A stretch of 20,256 nucleotides of DNA from Rhodoluna sp. (GCA_016462375.1 JAEMTJ010000008.1:6248-26503); one strand, 5' to 3'; counted from the first letter of the stretch, positions 1-7,156 are shown. Made by a program: numbers and translations. Notes: generated from the sequence alone by a model not told the origin.

Positions 1-411
1 TGTGCTGACAACAAAACTAGTTAGGGCTTTCAGAGCGTTAGAAGACCAATTCAATTCGGCAAGACGTCCTGCGACCGCTGCCGCAAAGATGAATCCGATA
101 ATGAAGCCGCCAGAGTAACCGAAGAGAACGTTGAACCCTGAGCTGGCATCAGCAAAAACCGGAAGCCCTAAGGCCCCAACTAGTGCGTAAACGGCCATGG
201 TGATTGAACCTCTGGCTGAGCCATAAGTTGATCCGATAACCAACACGGCGAGGGTTTGGAAAGTGAAAGGCACTGGCAATGCCGGGATGCTCAACTGTGC
301 TGAAAGTGCAGTAATCGCTACACCGGCGATGACCAGAATGATGTTGTTTATAAGGGTTCTAGCGACTAATTTGTCGATTAGGGTGATGTTTTGAGGTTGA
401 GCGATTGACAA
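1..411 (-). CDS. bioY: Biotin transporter BioY (S component), 3' end cut by window edge
   Basis: The minus strand is open from a TTG start at 411 down to base 1, giving 137 residues without a stop; the C-terminal third lies outside the window (BioY is usually about 190 aa). Seen: hydrophobic helices, the stretch LSIPALPVPFTFQT near residue 43, ARGS and the helix start FGYSGGFIIGF. These are typical of BioY, the substrate-binding membrane subunit of energy-coupling-factor biotin uptake. The TTG start is chosen because a Shine-Dalgarno-like GAAAGG lies 6 nt upstream and no ATG or GTG fits better. The gene is divergent from the ABC-F gene. Its partners (bioM, bioN) would lie downstream, outside the window. 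The family call is confident; solitary function or ECF dependence cannot be judged here. Confidence 0.88.
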   Translation of the reverse strand, partial: MSIAQPQNITLIDKLVARTLINNIILVIAGVAITALSAQLSIPALPVPFTFQTLAVLVIGSTYGSARGSITMAVYALVGALGLPVFADASSGFNVLFGYSGGFIIGFIFAAAVAGRLAELNWSSNALKALTSFVVST

Positions 412-436
412 AGCTGGCCTTTCGTAAAGATAACGT

Positions 437-470
437 TTTGATTAATACTAGGGTAGAACTTGCAATCAAA
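437..470. promoter_or_regulatory. Divergent bioY / ABC-F promoter region with 7-bp inverted repeat
   Basis: TTTGATT (437-443) and AATCAAA (464-470) form a perfect 7-bp inverted repeat separated by 20 nt. On the minus strand TTGATT and TATTAA are spaced 16 nt apart and look like a -35/-10 pair for bioY. On the plus strand TAGGGT (449-454) is a possible -10 for the ABC-F gene. The repeat overlaps both, so it could be an operator, for example for a biotin-responsive repressor. That role is inference; the sequence does not closely match the BirA consensus I know. Confidence 0.3.
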
Positions 471-513
471 CACATTTCAGTTTGAATTTTTGCAATCAAC
501 CTATTGGAGCCCC

Positions 514-2112
514 ATGATCAGCGTGCGCGACCTCGAGATCACCATTGGTCCTCGCGTACTTATGTCAGGGGTGACCTTTCAGGTCTCCAAGGGAGACAAG
601 GTCGGTCTAGTCGGTCGCAATGGCGCTGGTAAGACAACTTTGACCAAAGTAATCGCCGGCGATTTCCAAGCCAGCGGGGGAACTATAGACCGGGTAGGCG
701 AAATCGGCTATCTTCCTCAAGATCCGCGCACCGGCGACCTGCACGAACTAGCTCAAGACCGTATCCTAAACGCCAGGGGACTTGGCACAATCATGAAAAA
801 ACTTGAGCAAACTCGAGAAGACATGTCTTCCGTAGATGAAGCGATCTACCAGGCCGCGATGGTTCGTTATGCGAAATTGGAAGCACAGTTTGAGGCAAAC
901 GGAGGCTACGCTGCAGAAGCAGAAGCTGCCGCTATTGCTGGAAATCTTGGATTGAAGCCAAATGTGCTAGCTCAAGAAATTGGCACACTTTCCGGTGGAC
1001 AACGAAGACGCATTGAGTTGGCAAGAATTCTATTCTCAGCTGCCACCACAATGATTCTGGATGAGCCCACAAACCACTTGGATGCCGACAGCATTATTTG
1101 GTTGCGAGATTTTCTAAAGAACTACCAGGGTGGCTTGATAGTTATCAGCCACGATATTGAAATCGTGGAAGAGACAGTTAATAGAGTTTTCTACCTAGAT
1201 GCCAATCGAGCGATTATTGACATCTACAACATGGGCTGGAAACAGTATTTGAAACAACGCGAATCTGACGAAGAAAGAAGGAAACGCGAACGAGCTACCG
1301 CAGAAAAGAAAGCTAGCGTGCTTCAACTACAGGCAGCGAAGTTTGGAGCTAAAGCCTCTAAGGCCTCAGCGGCACATCAGATGGCTCGACGTGCTGAAAA
1401 ACTCTTGAGTGGATTAGATGATGTGAGAGAAGTAGACAGAGTTGCCAAGATTAGATTCCCAGATCCACAATCTTGCGGCAAAACCCCACTTTTTGCTCAC
1501 AACCTAAGCAAGAGTTATGGGTCTTTAGAGATATTTACCGCAGTCGATTTAGCAATCGATCGGGGCTCAAAGGTTGTCATCATCGGACTAAACGGTGCAG
1601 GTAAGACTACTCTTTTGAGAATTCTCGGCGGGGTAGAAAATCCTGACACTGGTTCGATAGACCCAGGTCATGGACTAAAGATCGGTTATTACGCTCAAGA
1701 GCATGAAACCCTGGATGTGACTAGAACTGTTTTAGAGAACATGCAGGATGCCGCTCCAGAGCTAGCGGATACTGATGCTCGTAAAACGCTTGGGTCATTC
1801 CTGTTCAGTGGAGATGATGTCAACAAGCTGGCTGGAGTTCTAAGCGGTGGGGAGAAAACAAGGTTAGCTTTGGCCTCACTTGTGGTTTCTAAAGCCAACG
1901 TTTTACTCCTAGATGAGCCAACTAACAACCTCGACCCAGCTAGCCGCCGAGAGATCTTGAGTGCTCTCGCCTCCTTTACAGGGGCAGTGGTGCTGGTATC
2001 CCACGATGTTGGGGCTGTCGATGCCTTGAATCCAGAACGGGTTTTGGTGATGCCTGACGGCCAAGAGGATCTTTGGAACGAAGGCTACCGAGATCTAATA
2101 GTTCTCTCCTAA
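514..2112 (+). CDS. ABC-F family ATP-binding protein (ribosome-associated translation factor / antibiotic-resistance type)
   Basis: 532 aa with two ABC ATPase domains and no membrane segments, the ABC-F layout. Domain 1: Walker A GRNGAGKTT (residues 34-42), signature LSGGQ, Walker B MILDEPTNHLD (180-190). A basic, alanine-rich coiled linker follows (about 250-320), the segment that in this family reaches the ribosomal P-site tRNA. Domain 2: Walker A GLNGAGKTT (358-366), LSGGE and DEPTNNLD (from 467). Known: ABC-F proteins bind the ribosome and rescue stalled or drug-blocked translation; they are not transporters. The ATG at 514 is preferred over an in-frame TTG at 460 because GGAG lies just upstream and the conserved domain begins right after it. 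Which ABC-F subgroup it belongs to is not decided here; it resembles the actinobacterial 530-550 aa class. Confidence 0.88.
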   Translation: MISVRDLEITIGPRVLMSGVTFQVSKGDKVGLVGRNGAGKTTLTKVIAGDFQASGGTIDRVGEIGYLPQDPRTGDLHELAQDRILNARGLGTIMKKLEQTREDMSSVDEAIYQAAMVRYAKLEAQFEANGGYAAEAEAAAIAGNLGLKPNVLAQEIGTLSGGQRRRIELARILFSAATTMILDEPTNHLDADSIIWLRDFLKNYQGGLIVISHDIEIVEETVNRVFYLDANRAIIDIYNMGWKQYLKQRESDEERRKRERATAEKKASVLQLQAAKFGAKASKASAAHQMARRAEKLLSGLDDVREVDRVAKIRFPDPQSCGKTPLFAHNLSKSYGSLEIFTAVDLAIDRGSKVVIIGLNGAGKTTLLRILGGVENPDTGSIDPGHGLKIGYYAQEHETLDVTRTVLENMQDAAPELADTDARKTLGSFLFSGDDVNKLAGVLSGGEKTRLALASLVVSKANVLLLDEPTNNLDPASRREILSALASFTGAVVLVSHDVGAVDALNPERVLVMPDGQEDLWNEGYRDLIVLS

Positions 2113-2129
2113 GCAGGATTACTATCAAC

Positions 2130-2141
2130 TGCTAATAGGGT
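2130..2141 (+). promoter_or_regulatory. Possible extended -10 promoter for the rhodopsin gene
   Basis: TGC followed by TAATAG (2133-2138), within TAATAGGGT, resembles an extended -10 element. It lies about 35 nt before the rhodopsin ATG, and GAAAGGA sits 6-12 nt before that ATG. No convincing -35 is visible. It implies that the rhodopsin can be transcribed separately from the ABC-F gene. Confidence 0.3.
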
Positions 2142-2173
2142 GGAAGCAGTTATTCTCCCGAAAGGAACAGATT

Positions 2174-2884
2174 ATGGATTTAGTAATGCTCACTCAGGCA
2201 ATGTTCATGCTCGGCTTTGTTGCAATGGCAGCAGGTACTTTTTACTTCGTTTTAGAGCGTGGTGAGCTCAAAGGTGATGGTCGCACCAGTGCAACCTACG
2301 CAGCTCTGATTACTTTCATAGCGGCTATCTTCTATTGGCAGATGAAAGACATTGTCGCATTCCCTAATCCAGGAGATGTTTCACTAATTGCCGACACCAT
2401 GCCGGTTAGATATTTGGACTGGGTGCTAACCACTCCTCTGTTATTGATTGAATTTGGCTTGATTGCTGGTTTGGCAGGGGCAGAAAAGGGTTTGACTTAC
2501 CGTCTTGTAATGGCGGACATAGTCATGATTGTTACCGGCTACTTTGGTGAGATTGGAGTGGCAGGATCGGCAGGCAACGTTGTCAACTTTGCAATCTCAT
2601 CAGCAGCTTGGGCATACATTGCATACACCGTGTGGCAACTGAAGCCCAAGAAGGGGACTGCTGCTGTGAAAGCCGCAGTTAATAACATGAAGAAGTTTGT
2701 CATCTTCGGCTGGTTGGTTTACCCAATCGGAACTGCAATTCAGGAGTTCTTAGAATTGAATAACAGCGATGCTGAAACTATAAAGCTTGCGGTTTGTTCG
2801 GCAGCAATTATCTATGTGATTGCAGATATCATCAACAAGGTTGGTTTTGGAATATTTGCGTTGAAAGCCTTCAAGAAGGATTAG
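2174..2884 (+). CDS. Microbial rhodopsin, light-driven outward proton pump (proteorhodopsin/actinorhodopsin-like)
   Basis: 236 aa, seven hydrophobic helices, about the family's core length and without a cleavable leader. Helix C reads RYLDWVLTTPLLLIE: Arg79, counter-ion Asp82, Thr86 and proton donor Glu93, the D-T-E pattern of proton-pumping proteorhodopsins. Leu90 falls at the spectral-tuning site (proteorhodopsin 105), which predicts green absorption. Helix F has GWLVYPIG of the retinal pocket; helix G has ADIINK with Asp218 and the retinal Schiff-base Lys222. Odd: there is no histidine in the whole protein, and ungapped alignment of helix B puts Phe53 where proteorhodopsin has His75. Phe139 occupies the site that is Gly in carotenoid-antenna rhodopsins. 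A strong ribosome site (GAAAGGA) precedes the ATG. It overlaps the SURF1 gene tail to tail by 4 nt. Retinal-synthesis genes are not in the window. Confidence 0.95.
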   Translation: MDLVMLTQAMFMLGFVAMAAGTFYFVLERGELKGDGRTSATYAALITFIAAIFYWQMKDIVAFPNPGDVSLIADTMPVRYLDWVLTTPLLLIEFGLIAGLAGAEKGLTYRLVMADIVMIVTGYFGEIGVAGSAGNVVNFAISSAAWAYIAYTVWQLKPKKGTAAVKAAVNNMKKFVIFGWLVYPIGTAIQEFLELNNSDAETIKLAVCSAAIIYVIADIINKVGFGIFALKAFKKD

Positions 2885-3678
2885 TTCAGCAACTTATCTT
2901 CAGCATCGGCATCAGCATCCTTAGTTAGTAGTTTCAGCTTTCGAGGAGCTAAGCCTGATGATTTGCGTCGATCCTGAGAGATGGTCCAGGAAACAGCGCC
3001 GAAGGCCATCAAGGCAAAGAGTATCCACTGCATTGCATAACTTAAATGATTGCCCTGATTCAGTTCAGGCATCGGCATCGGTTTGCCAGAGACAAGCAAA
3101 GGAAACTCTGTCACTAACCTTCCGTAGGCCTGGGTGTATATGTTTTGGTTGGCTAGTTGAGAACTCGCTGTCTTTAGGTCAATACTTGGAAGTTGCCCTG
3201 ACGGGGCACCTCGATCTAGTTTTGGCTCTGTTGGCCTCAAACGCAAAGTTATTTCTCGATTCGTTTGATTTACCGTTGGGATAAAATCCGGGGCGTCTTG
3301 AAGATTACCTGTTGGCAACCAACCTCGCTCAACCCAGATAACGCTCCCATTATCAGTCATGAATGCAACTAATTGCAGAAAGCCGGGATTCCCCGCGAAG
3401 GGTCTGTTTCTTATCAGAAAAGATTTGCTGGGTAGGTAATGACCGGAGACTTTTACTTGACTGTATTCAAGAACTGCATTCCAGTTGGCATCTGGAGCTA
3501 ATAGATCTTCTAAAGCAACCGGCTTGTTATCGTAATTTGCTAACAGAATGCCGTTAGATTCTTGCACTTCACCAGCCCTGGCAAACTGCCATTGAGAAAG
3601 TGACCAGCATGCAAAGGCGAATACTGTTGCCAGAGAAATCCAAGACAACCAGCGAAGTACTGATTGCCTATTTGCCAT
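2881..3678 (-). CDS. SURF1 family protein, cytochrome c oxidase assembly
   Basis: 265 aa from the ATG at 3678. Layout matches SURF1: one N-terminal membrane helix (about residues 10-30) ending in WQFARAGE, a large external domain with WVERGWLP, and a C-terminal membrane helix preceded by NHLSYAMQW. SURF1 proteins help insert heme a into subunit I of cytochrome c oxidase in the cytoplasmic membrane. Start choice: an ATG at 3708 would add 10 residues and overlap DUF3099 by 41 nt. The ATG at 3678 overlaps it by 11 nt and gives the usual short basic N-terminus. Neither has a good ribosome site, so translation is probably coupled to the DUF3099 gene. It is convergent with the rhodopsin gene, with no terminator visible between them. 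Confidence 0.87.
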   Translation of the reverse strand: MANRQSVLRWLSWISLATVFAFACWSLSQWQFARAGEVQESNGILLANYDNKPVALEDLLAPDANWNAVLEYSQVKVSGHYLPSKSFLIRNRPFAGNPGFLQLVAFMTDNGSVIWVERGWLPTGNLQDAPDFIPTVNQTNREITLRLRPTEPKLDRGAPSGQLPSIDLKTASSQLANQNIYTQAYGRLVTEFPLLVSGKPMPMPELNQGNHLSYAMQWILFALMAFGAVSWTISQDRRKSSGLAPRKLKLLTKDADADAEDKLLN

Positions 3679-3979
3679 TGTCTGTTGGGTCTTTGGTTCT
3701 AAATGCATCCGCAGAAATACTCAGGGTCGGAGCCTCAGGAACAGGAACACGCTTAGATGAAGTGCTTGGCCCTTGAGCATTGGCAATGACAACAGCAAAG
3801 TATGGGAGGAACACTGCTCCAGCAACGAACACGAAGGTCACCCAGCTAACCGGAACTGCAACAGCCAAGATTATGCAGATAACTCGAATCACCATCGCGA
3901 TTGTGTATTTGATGAAGCGTGAGCGGCGTTCCTGGTAGGGGGATTCCTCGACCGATGTGACTGCTTGCGGCTGATCCAA
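3668..3979 (-). CDS. DUF3099 family small membrane protein
   Basis: 103 aa. The N-terminal QAVTSVEESPYQERRSRFIK, the following YTIAMVIRVICIILAV and the spacing of two membrane helices (about residues 25-45 and 48-67) match the actinobacterial DUF3099 family. Its function is unknown. The C-terminal tail of about 35 residues is polar and probably cytoplasmic. The start is TTG at 3979, supported by AAAGGA 5 nt upstream; no ATG fits. It is the first gene of a two-gene unit with SURF1, overlapping it by 11 nt. DUF3099 next to SURF1 and fabG is, as I remember it, a recurring arrangement in Microbacteriaceae; this would suggest a membrane or respiratory role, which is only inference. Confidence 0.8.
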   Translation of the reverse strand: MDQPQAVTSVEESPYQERRSRFIKYTIAMVIRVICIILAVAVPVSWVTFVFVAGAVFLPYFAVVIANAQGPSTSSKRVPVPEAPTLSISADAFRTKDPTDNGK

Positions 3980-3994
3980 TTAATTCCTTTGTAT

Positions 3995-4072
3995 GGCTCA
4001 TAAATCAGAGCCAAAATCACAGCAGGCAATAAACTTTTACCTGTACGCCAATTATCTCTTAACTGCTAAGGC
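3995..4072. promoter_or_regulatory. Divergent DUF3099 / fabG intergenic region
   Basis: GGCTC (3995-3999) and GAGCC (4008-4012) form a short inverted repeat with an 8-nt centre, just upstream of the DUF3099 ribosome site. TGC-TAAGGC (TAAGGC at 4067-4072) resembles an extended -10 located 10 nt before the fabG ATG, so the fabG mRNA would have little or no leader. No clear -35 is visible. An operator role for the small repeat is speculative. Confidence 0.25.
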
Positions 4073-4082
4073 GAAATCTAAA

Positions 4083-4793
4083 ATGACCCAATCAAGAACA
4101 GTTCTAGTTACCGGTGGAAACCGTGGAATCGGTAAGGCTATTGCTGAAGCGTTCGTTGCTCAGGGACACCGAGTTGCAGTAACAGTGCGCAACGGTGAAG
4201 GGCCAGCAGGAACTCTAAGCGTGAGAGCTGATGTCACCAATGCCGAGTCGCTGGATCTAGCTTTTGCTGAGATTGAAGAGAAGCTCGGCCCAGTTGAAAT
4301 CTTGGTTGCCAACGCAGGTATCACTAGAGATACCTTATTGATGAGAATGACTGATGAAGAATTTGAAGATGTTGTAAACACTAATCTTTCAGGAGCTTTC
4401 CGAGTTCTCAAGAGAGCAACCAAAGGCATGATCAAGGCCAAGTATGGTCGAGTAATTTTCATTGGTTCGGTTGTTGGGCTTCTAGGCAGTGCCGGTCAGG
4501 TTAACTACTCAGCTGCTAAAAGCGGTTTGGTTGGTATGGCTAGATCTCTTACCCGTGAGCTAGGTGGTCGTGGCATCACAGCTAACGTGGTCGCCCCAGG
4601 TTTTATTGACACAGATATGACTGCTGAACTCAGCCCAGAAACACAAGATGAATACAAACGGAAGATCCCTGCAGGCAGATTTGCTTCACCTGAAGAGGTT
4701 GCCAATGTTGTTACTTGGCTAGCCAGCGACGCCGCCTCATACATCTCTGGCGCAGTTATTCCAGTCGATGGTGGCCTAGGCATGGGTCATTAG
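4083..4793 (+). CDS. fabG: 3-oxoacyl-[acyl-carrier-protein] reductase FabG
   Basis: 236 aa short-chain dehydrogenase/reductase. TGGNRGIG at residues 10-17 is the NADPH-binding glycine motif, NAG follows at about residue 78, and the catalytic triad is Ser129, Tyr142 and Lys146 (in YSAAK). The C-terminus PVDGGLGMGH is typical of FabG. Known role: NADPH-dependent reduction of 3-oxoacyl-ACP in type II fatty-acid synthesis in the cytoplasm. The ATG at 4083 is chosen over an upstream in-frame ATG at 3993. The SDR fold starts immediately after 4083, and the extra 30 residues would be a low-complexity stretch overlapping the promoter. It lies 68 nt upstream of the enoyl reductase gene, the same pairing as mycobacterial mabA-inhA. 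Confidence 0.95.
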   Translation: MTQSRTVLVTGGNRGIGKAIAEAFVAQGHRVAVTVRNGEGPAGTLSVRADVTNAESLDLAFAEIEEKLGPVEILVANAGITRDTLLMRMTDEEFEDVVNTNLSGAFRVLKRATKGMIKAKYGRVIFIGSVVGLLGSAGQVNYSAAKSGLVGMARSLTRELGGRGITANVVAPGFIDTDMTAELSPETQDEYKRKIPAGRFASPEEVANVVTWLASDAASYISGAVIPVDGGLGMGH

Positions 4794-4861
4794 GCACTAA
4801 ATTAAGCCTTCACTGGCAGAATAAGACAAGCAGAAGACTCACTACAAGAAAGATTGACAGC

Positions 4862-5629
4862 ATGGGAATCCTAGAAGGCAAGAAACTACTGATCACTGGA
4901 GTGCTAACTGAAGCATCCATCGCCTTCACGGTGGCTCGCCTGGCTCAAGAGCAAGGTGCAGAGATAGTGCTTTCTTCTTATGGACGCATGCTACCCATCA
5001 CTGAAAAGATTGCTCTACGTTTGCCTAAACCATGCCCGGTAATCGAACTAGACGCAACTAGCGATGAGGACCTAGCAGCATTGCCAGCAAGAGTTCAAGA
5101 GCATCTGCCTTATCTAGATGGAATCGTCCACGCAATTGCCTTTGCTCCTGGCACAGCTTTGGGTGGTAATTTCCTCGAGACCCAGTGGCCAGATGTTTCA
5201 ACTGCGATTCAGGTCTCTGCCTACTCTTTGAAATCAATCACTATGGCCGCTAGACCAATTCTCCGTCCTGGTTCATCAATTGCCGGTCTTACCTTCGATG
5301 CTTCCGTTTCTTGGCCGGTATACGACTGGATGGGAGTTGCCAAGGCAGCATTCGAGTCAACTTCAAGATATCTAGCTCGCTACCTCGGTAAGGACGACAT
5401 CCGTGTGAACTTGATTTCAGCAGGACCGTTGAGAACCCCAGCAGGAAAAAGCATTCCAGGTTTCTCATCTATGGAAGAAATTTGGGTTGACCGTGCCCCG
5501 CTGCACTGGGAATTAGCAGACACTGAACCCGCTGCTCGAGGAATTGTTGCTTTGCTCAGTGACTGGTTCCCGAAGACCACAGGTGAGATTATTCACGTCG
5601 ACGGTGGCCTTCACTCAACGGGTCACTAA
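4862..5629 (+). CDS. fabI: Enoyl-[acyl-carrier-protein] reductase, FabI/InhA type
   Basis: 255 aa. The N-terminus MGILEGKKLLITGVLTEAS and SIAFTVARLAQEQGA are close to InhA, with the divergent glycine motif of FabI-type enoyl reductases. Catalytic Tyr154 and Lys161 (YDWMGVAK) match the Y-x6-K motif; in InhA these are Tyr158 and Lys165. The C-terminus has GEIIHVDGG. Known role: NADH-dependent reduction of trans-2-enoyl-ACP, the last step of each elongation cycle and the target of isoniazid-type drugs and triclosan. Start: ATG at 4862 with AGAAAG upstream; a longer in-frame opening from 4715 only overlaps fabG. The operon with fabG is likely. The stop overlaps serB tail to tail by 4 nt. Confidence 0.95.
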   Translation: MGILEGKKLLITGVLTEASIAFTVARLAQEQGAEIVLSSYGRMLPITEKIALRLPKPCPVIELDATSDEDLAALPARVQEHLPYLDGIVHAIAFAPGTALGGNFLETQWPDVSTAIQVSAYSLKSITMAARPILRPGSSIAGLTFDASVSWPVYDWMGVAKAAFESTSRYLARYLGKDDIRVNLISAGPLRTPAGKSIPGFSSMEEIWVDRAPLHWELADTEPAARGIVALLSDWFPKTTGEIIHVDGGLHSTGH

Positions 5630-6276
5630 AAGCCGATAAGTGGAATCAAATCTCTCAGATCGTTTCTAGCAATCAAGACATCTGCCCTTGCTCTAACTTT
5701 AGGTTTTGCATTGAAACCAACAGATAGACCAGCTACTTCCATCATGTCTAAATCGTTAGCCCCGTCACCAACTGCAATTGTTTGACCGAGTGGAAGATGA
5801 AGTACTTCTGCCCATTCACGAAGTGCATCAGCTTTAGCCGGCTTATCAATAATTACCCCCGTCACATTACCTGTGAGATAACCTTCTACGACTTCCAATT
5901 GGTTAGCTCGGTAGAAATCTAGATTCAACTTTGCAGCAAGTGGCGCTAAAAGTTCGATAAAGCCACCAGAGACAGCTCCTACCTTGCCGCCAACGCTGTG
6001 AATGTAGTTAACGGCTTCCAGTGCACCGGGAGTCAGTGTGAGATTGCTCAGGGTTTCCGTAATAACTGATTCAGGTAGTCCCTTTAGAACCGCAACTCTT
6101 GCTCTTAGGCTTCCAGTAAAATCCAACTCACCAGCCATCGCTCTGGCCGTTACAGCCTCCACTTCGGCCCGCTTGCCTGCGAAGTCGGCTAGGAGCTCAA
6201 TTACCTCTTGCTCGATCAGAGTTGAATCGACATCGAAGACCACGAGTAGGCGAGTTGGGTGCTGGTCTTTAGTCAT
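5626..6276 (-). CDS. serB: Phosphoserine phosphatase SerB
   Basis: 216 aa HAD-superfamily phosphatase. Motif I FDVDST puts the nucleophile at Asp15 and the acid/base at Asp17. Glu residues of the cap (IEQEVIELLADFAG) follow, then motif II VSGGF, the motif III lysine in DKPAKADALREW, and motif IV GDGANDLDMM. This matches SerB, which makes L-serine from phosphoserine in the cytoplasm. The length is that of the single-domain form; the N-terminal ACT domains of mycobacterial SerB2 are absent. TAAAGT lies 6 nt before the ATG on the minus strand and no ribosome site is seen, so a leaderless mRNA is likely. It is divergent from the orphan ABC ATPase and convergent with fabI. Confidence 0.93.
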   Translation of the reverse strand: MTKDQHPTRLLVVFDVDSTLIEQEVIELLADFAGKRAEVEAVTARAMAGELDFTGSLRARVAVLKGLPESVITETLSNLTLTPGALEAVNYIHSVGGKVGAVSGGFIELLAPLAAKLNLDFYRANQLEVVEGYLTGNVTGVIIDKPAKADALREWAEVLHLPLGQTIAVGDGANDLDMMEVAGLSVGFNAKPKVRARADVLIARNDLRDLIPLIGF

Positions 6277-6291
6277 AAGGAAACTTTATTG

Positions 6292-6349
6292 CCAAAAGCT
6301 CAGGCTTTAGTTCAGCTACCGCTCTTGAGTGTCTTTCGGTAGCTTTTGG
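6292..6349. repeat. Nested, competing inverted repeats between two divergent start sites
   Basis: Two perfect inverted repeats share one arm. AGCTACCG (6314-6321) pairs with CGGTAGCT (6337-6344), and CCAAAAGCT (6292-6300) pairs with AGCTTTTGG (6341-6349). A third small hairpin, AAAGC (6295-6299) with GCTTT (6304-6308), is also possible. The bases 6341-6344 belong to both large stems, so they cannot form at once. The block lies between the putative -10 boxes of serB (6283-6288, minus) and the ABC ATPase (6360-6365, plus), which suggests an operator or a switchable structure. It is not at a gene end, so it is unlikely to be a plain terminator. Confidence 0.55.
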
Positions 6350-6359
6350 TTTCGTCGCT

Positions 6360-6365
6360 TAGGCT
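6360..6365 (+). promoter_or_regulatory. Putative -10 box of a leaderless promoter for the ABC ATPase
   Basis: TAGGCT ends 8 nt before the ATG at 6374, and the intervening AAAAAACT contains no ribosome site. Transcription would start at or next to the ATG. No good -35 is visible, so this rests on the -10 and its position alone. Confidence 0.4.
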
Positions 6366-6373
6366 AAAAAACT

Positions 6374-7156
6374 ATGAACGTAGTTCTAAAATTCGAGCAA
6401 GTATCTCTCACCAGAGGTGGCCGAAACATATTGACTGATATCAGTTGGCAGGTTGAGCCCAACCAACGTTGGGTGATTGTTGGGCCCAACGGTGCTGGTA
6501 AGACAACTCTGCTTAGAATTGCTTCCACGCACTTGCAGCCAAGTTCAGGAACTGTTCAGGTACTAGGCCGAACCCTCGGTGAGGTAAATGTCTTTGAGCT
6601 GAGAACCAGAATTGGTTTTGCTTCAACTGCCATTGCCAATCGAATTCCAAATTCGGAAAAGGTTTTGGATGCGGTAATGACAGCTAGCTATGCCATTACA
6701 GGTCGATTCAAAGAGACCTACGACGAAGTTGATATTAGAAGAGCTAAGCGAGTGCTAGGGGAGTGGCAGCTCGCAGAGCATGCTGAACGACCTTTTGGCA
6801 CCCTGAGTGATGGCGAACGCAAAAGAACTCAGATCGCTAGAGCAGTAATGCCAGATCCAGAACTTCTGCTGCTTGACGAGCCAGTGGCAAGTTTGGATAT
6901 TGGCTCAAGAGAGGCAACTATCAAGATTCTCGGTGGATACGCCTCCCACCCGGATGCTCCAGCAATCATTATGGTGACACATCATCTGGAAGAGATCCCA
7001 ACTGGCTTCACTCACGCACTCATTCTTAAAGATGGGAAGATTTCAGCTTCTGGCCCGATAACTCAGACTCTAACCACTGAAAAACTAAGCGAAGCCTATG
7101 GAATACCGCTGGAAGTGGTCTTCTTTGGTAGCAGATTCGCTGTTCGAGCCAAGTAG
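6374..7156 (+). CDS. Orphan ABC transporter ATP-binding protein
   Basis: 260 aa, a single ABC ATPase domain. Walker A GPNGAGKTT at residues 37-45, the signature written LSDGE instead of LSGGQ, Walker B ELLLLDEPVASLD, and the switch histidine in VTHHLEEIP. No permease or binding-protein gene adjoins it, so the partner is unknown. The C-terminal 40 residues (KDGKISASGP..., then a Thr/Glu-rich part and RFAVRAK) carry no extra domain that I recognise. The gene is likely monocistronic: a leaderless-type promoter is upstream, and rpmE2 with its own promoter starts 83 nt downstream. Substrate cannot be inferred. The LSDGE signature with VTHHLEEIP resembles the stand-alone YlmA/ModF-like ATPases, a weak resemblance from memory. 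Confidence 0.85.
   Translation: MNVVLKFEQVSLTRGGRNILTDISWQVEPNQRWVIVGPNGAGKTTLLRIASTHLQPSSGTVQVLGRTLGEVNVFELRTRIGFASTAIANRIPNSEKVLDAVMTASYAITGRFKETYDEVDIRRAKRVLGEWQLAEHAERPFGTLSDGERKRTQIARAVMPDPELLLLDEPVASLDIGSREATIKILGGYASHPDAPAIIMVTHHLEEIPTGFTHALILKDGKISASGPITQTLTTEKLSEAYGIPLEVVFFGSRFAVRAK

Noticed and set aside
2958..3557. Plus-strand open frames of 108 and 64 codons opposite SURF1
   Set aside because: They lie inside a well-supported SURF1 gene on the other strand, contain no recognisable domain and have no ribosome site.
3993..4082. Upstream ATG extension of fabG by 30 residues
   Set aside because: The extension is not conserved FabG sequence and covers the likely promoter; the SDR fold begins directly at 4083.
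4715..4861. Upstream extension of fabI
   Set aside because: It overlaps the fabG 3' end out of frame; the InhA-like N-terminus starts at the ATG at 4862.
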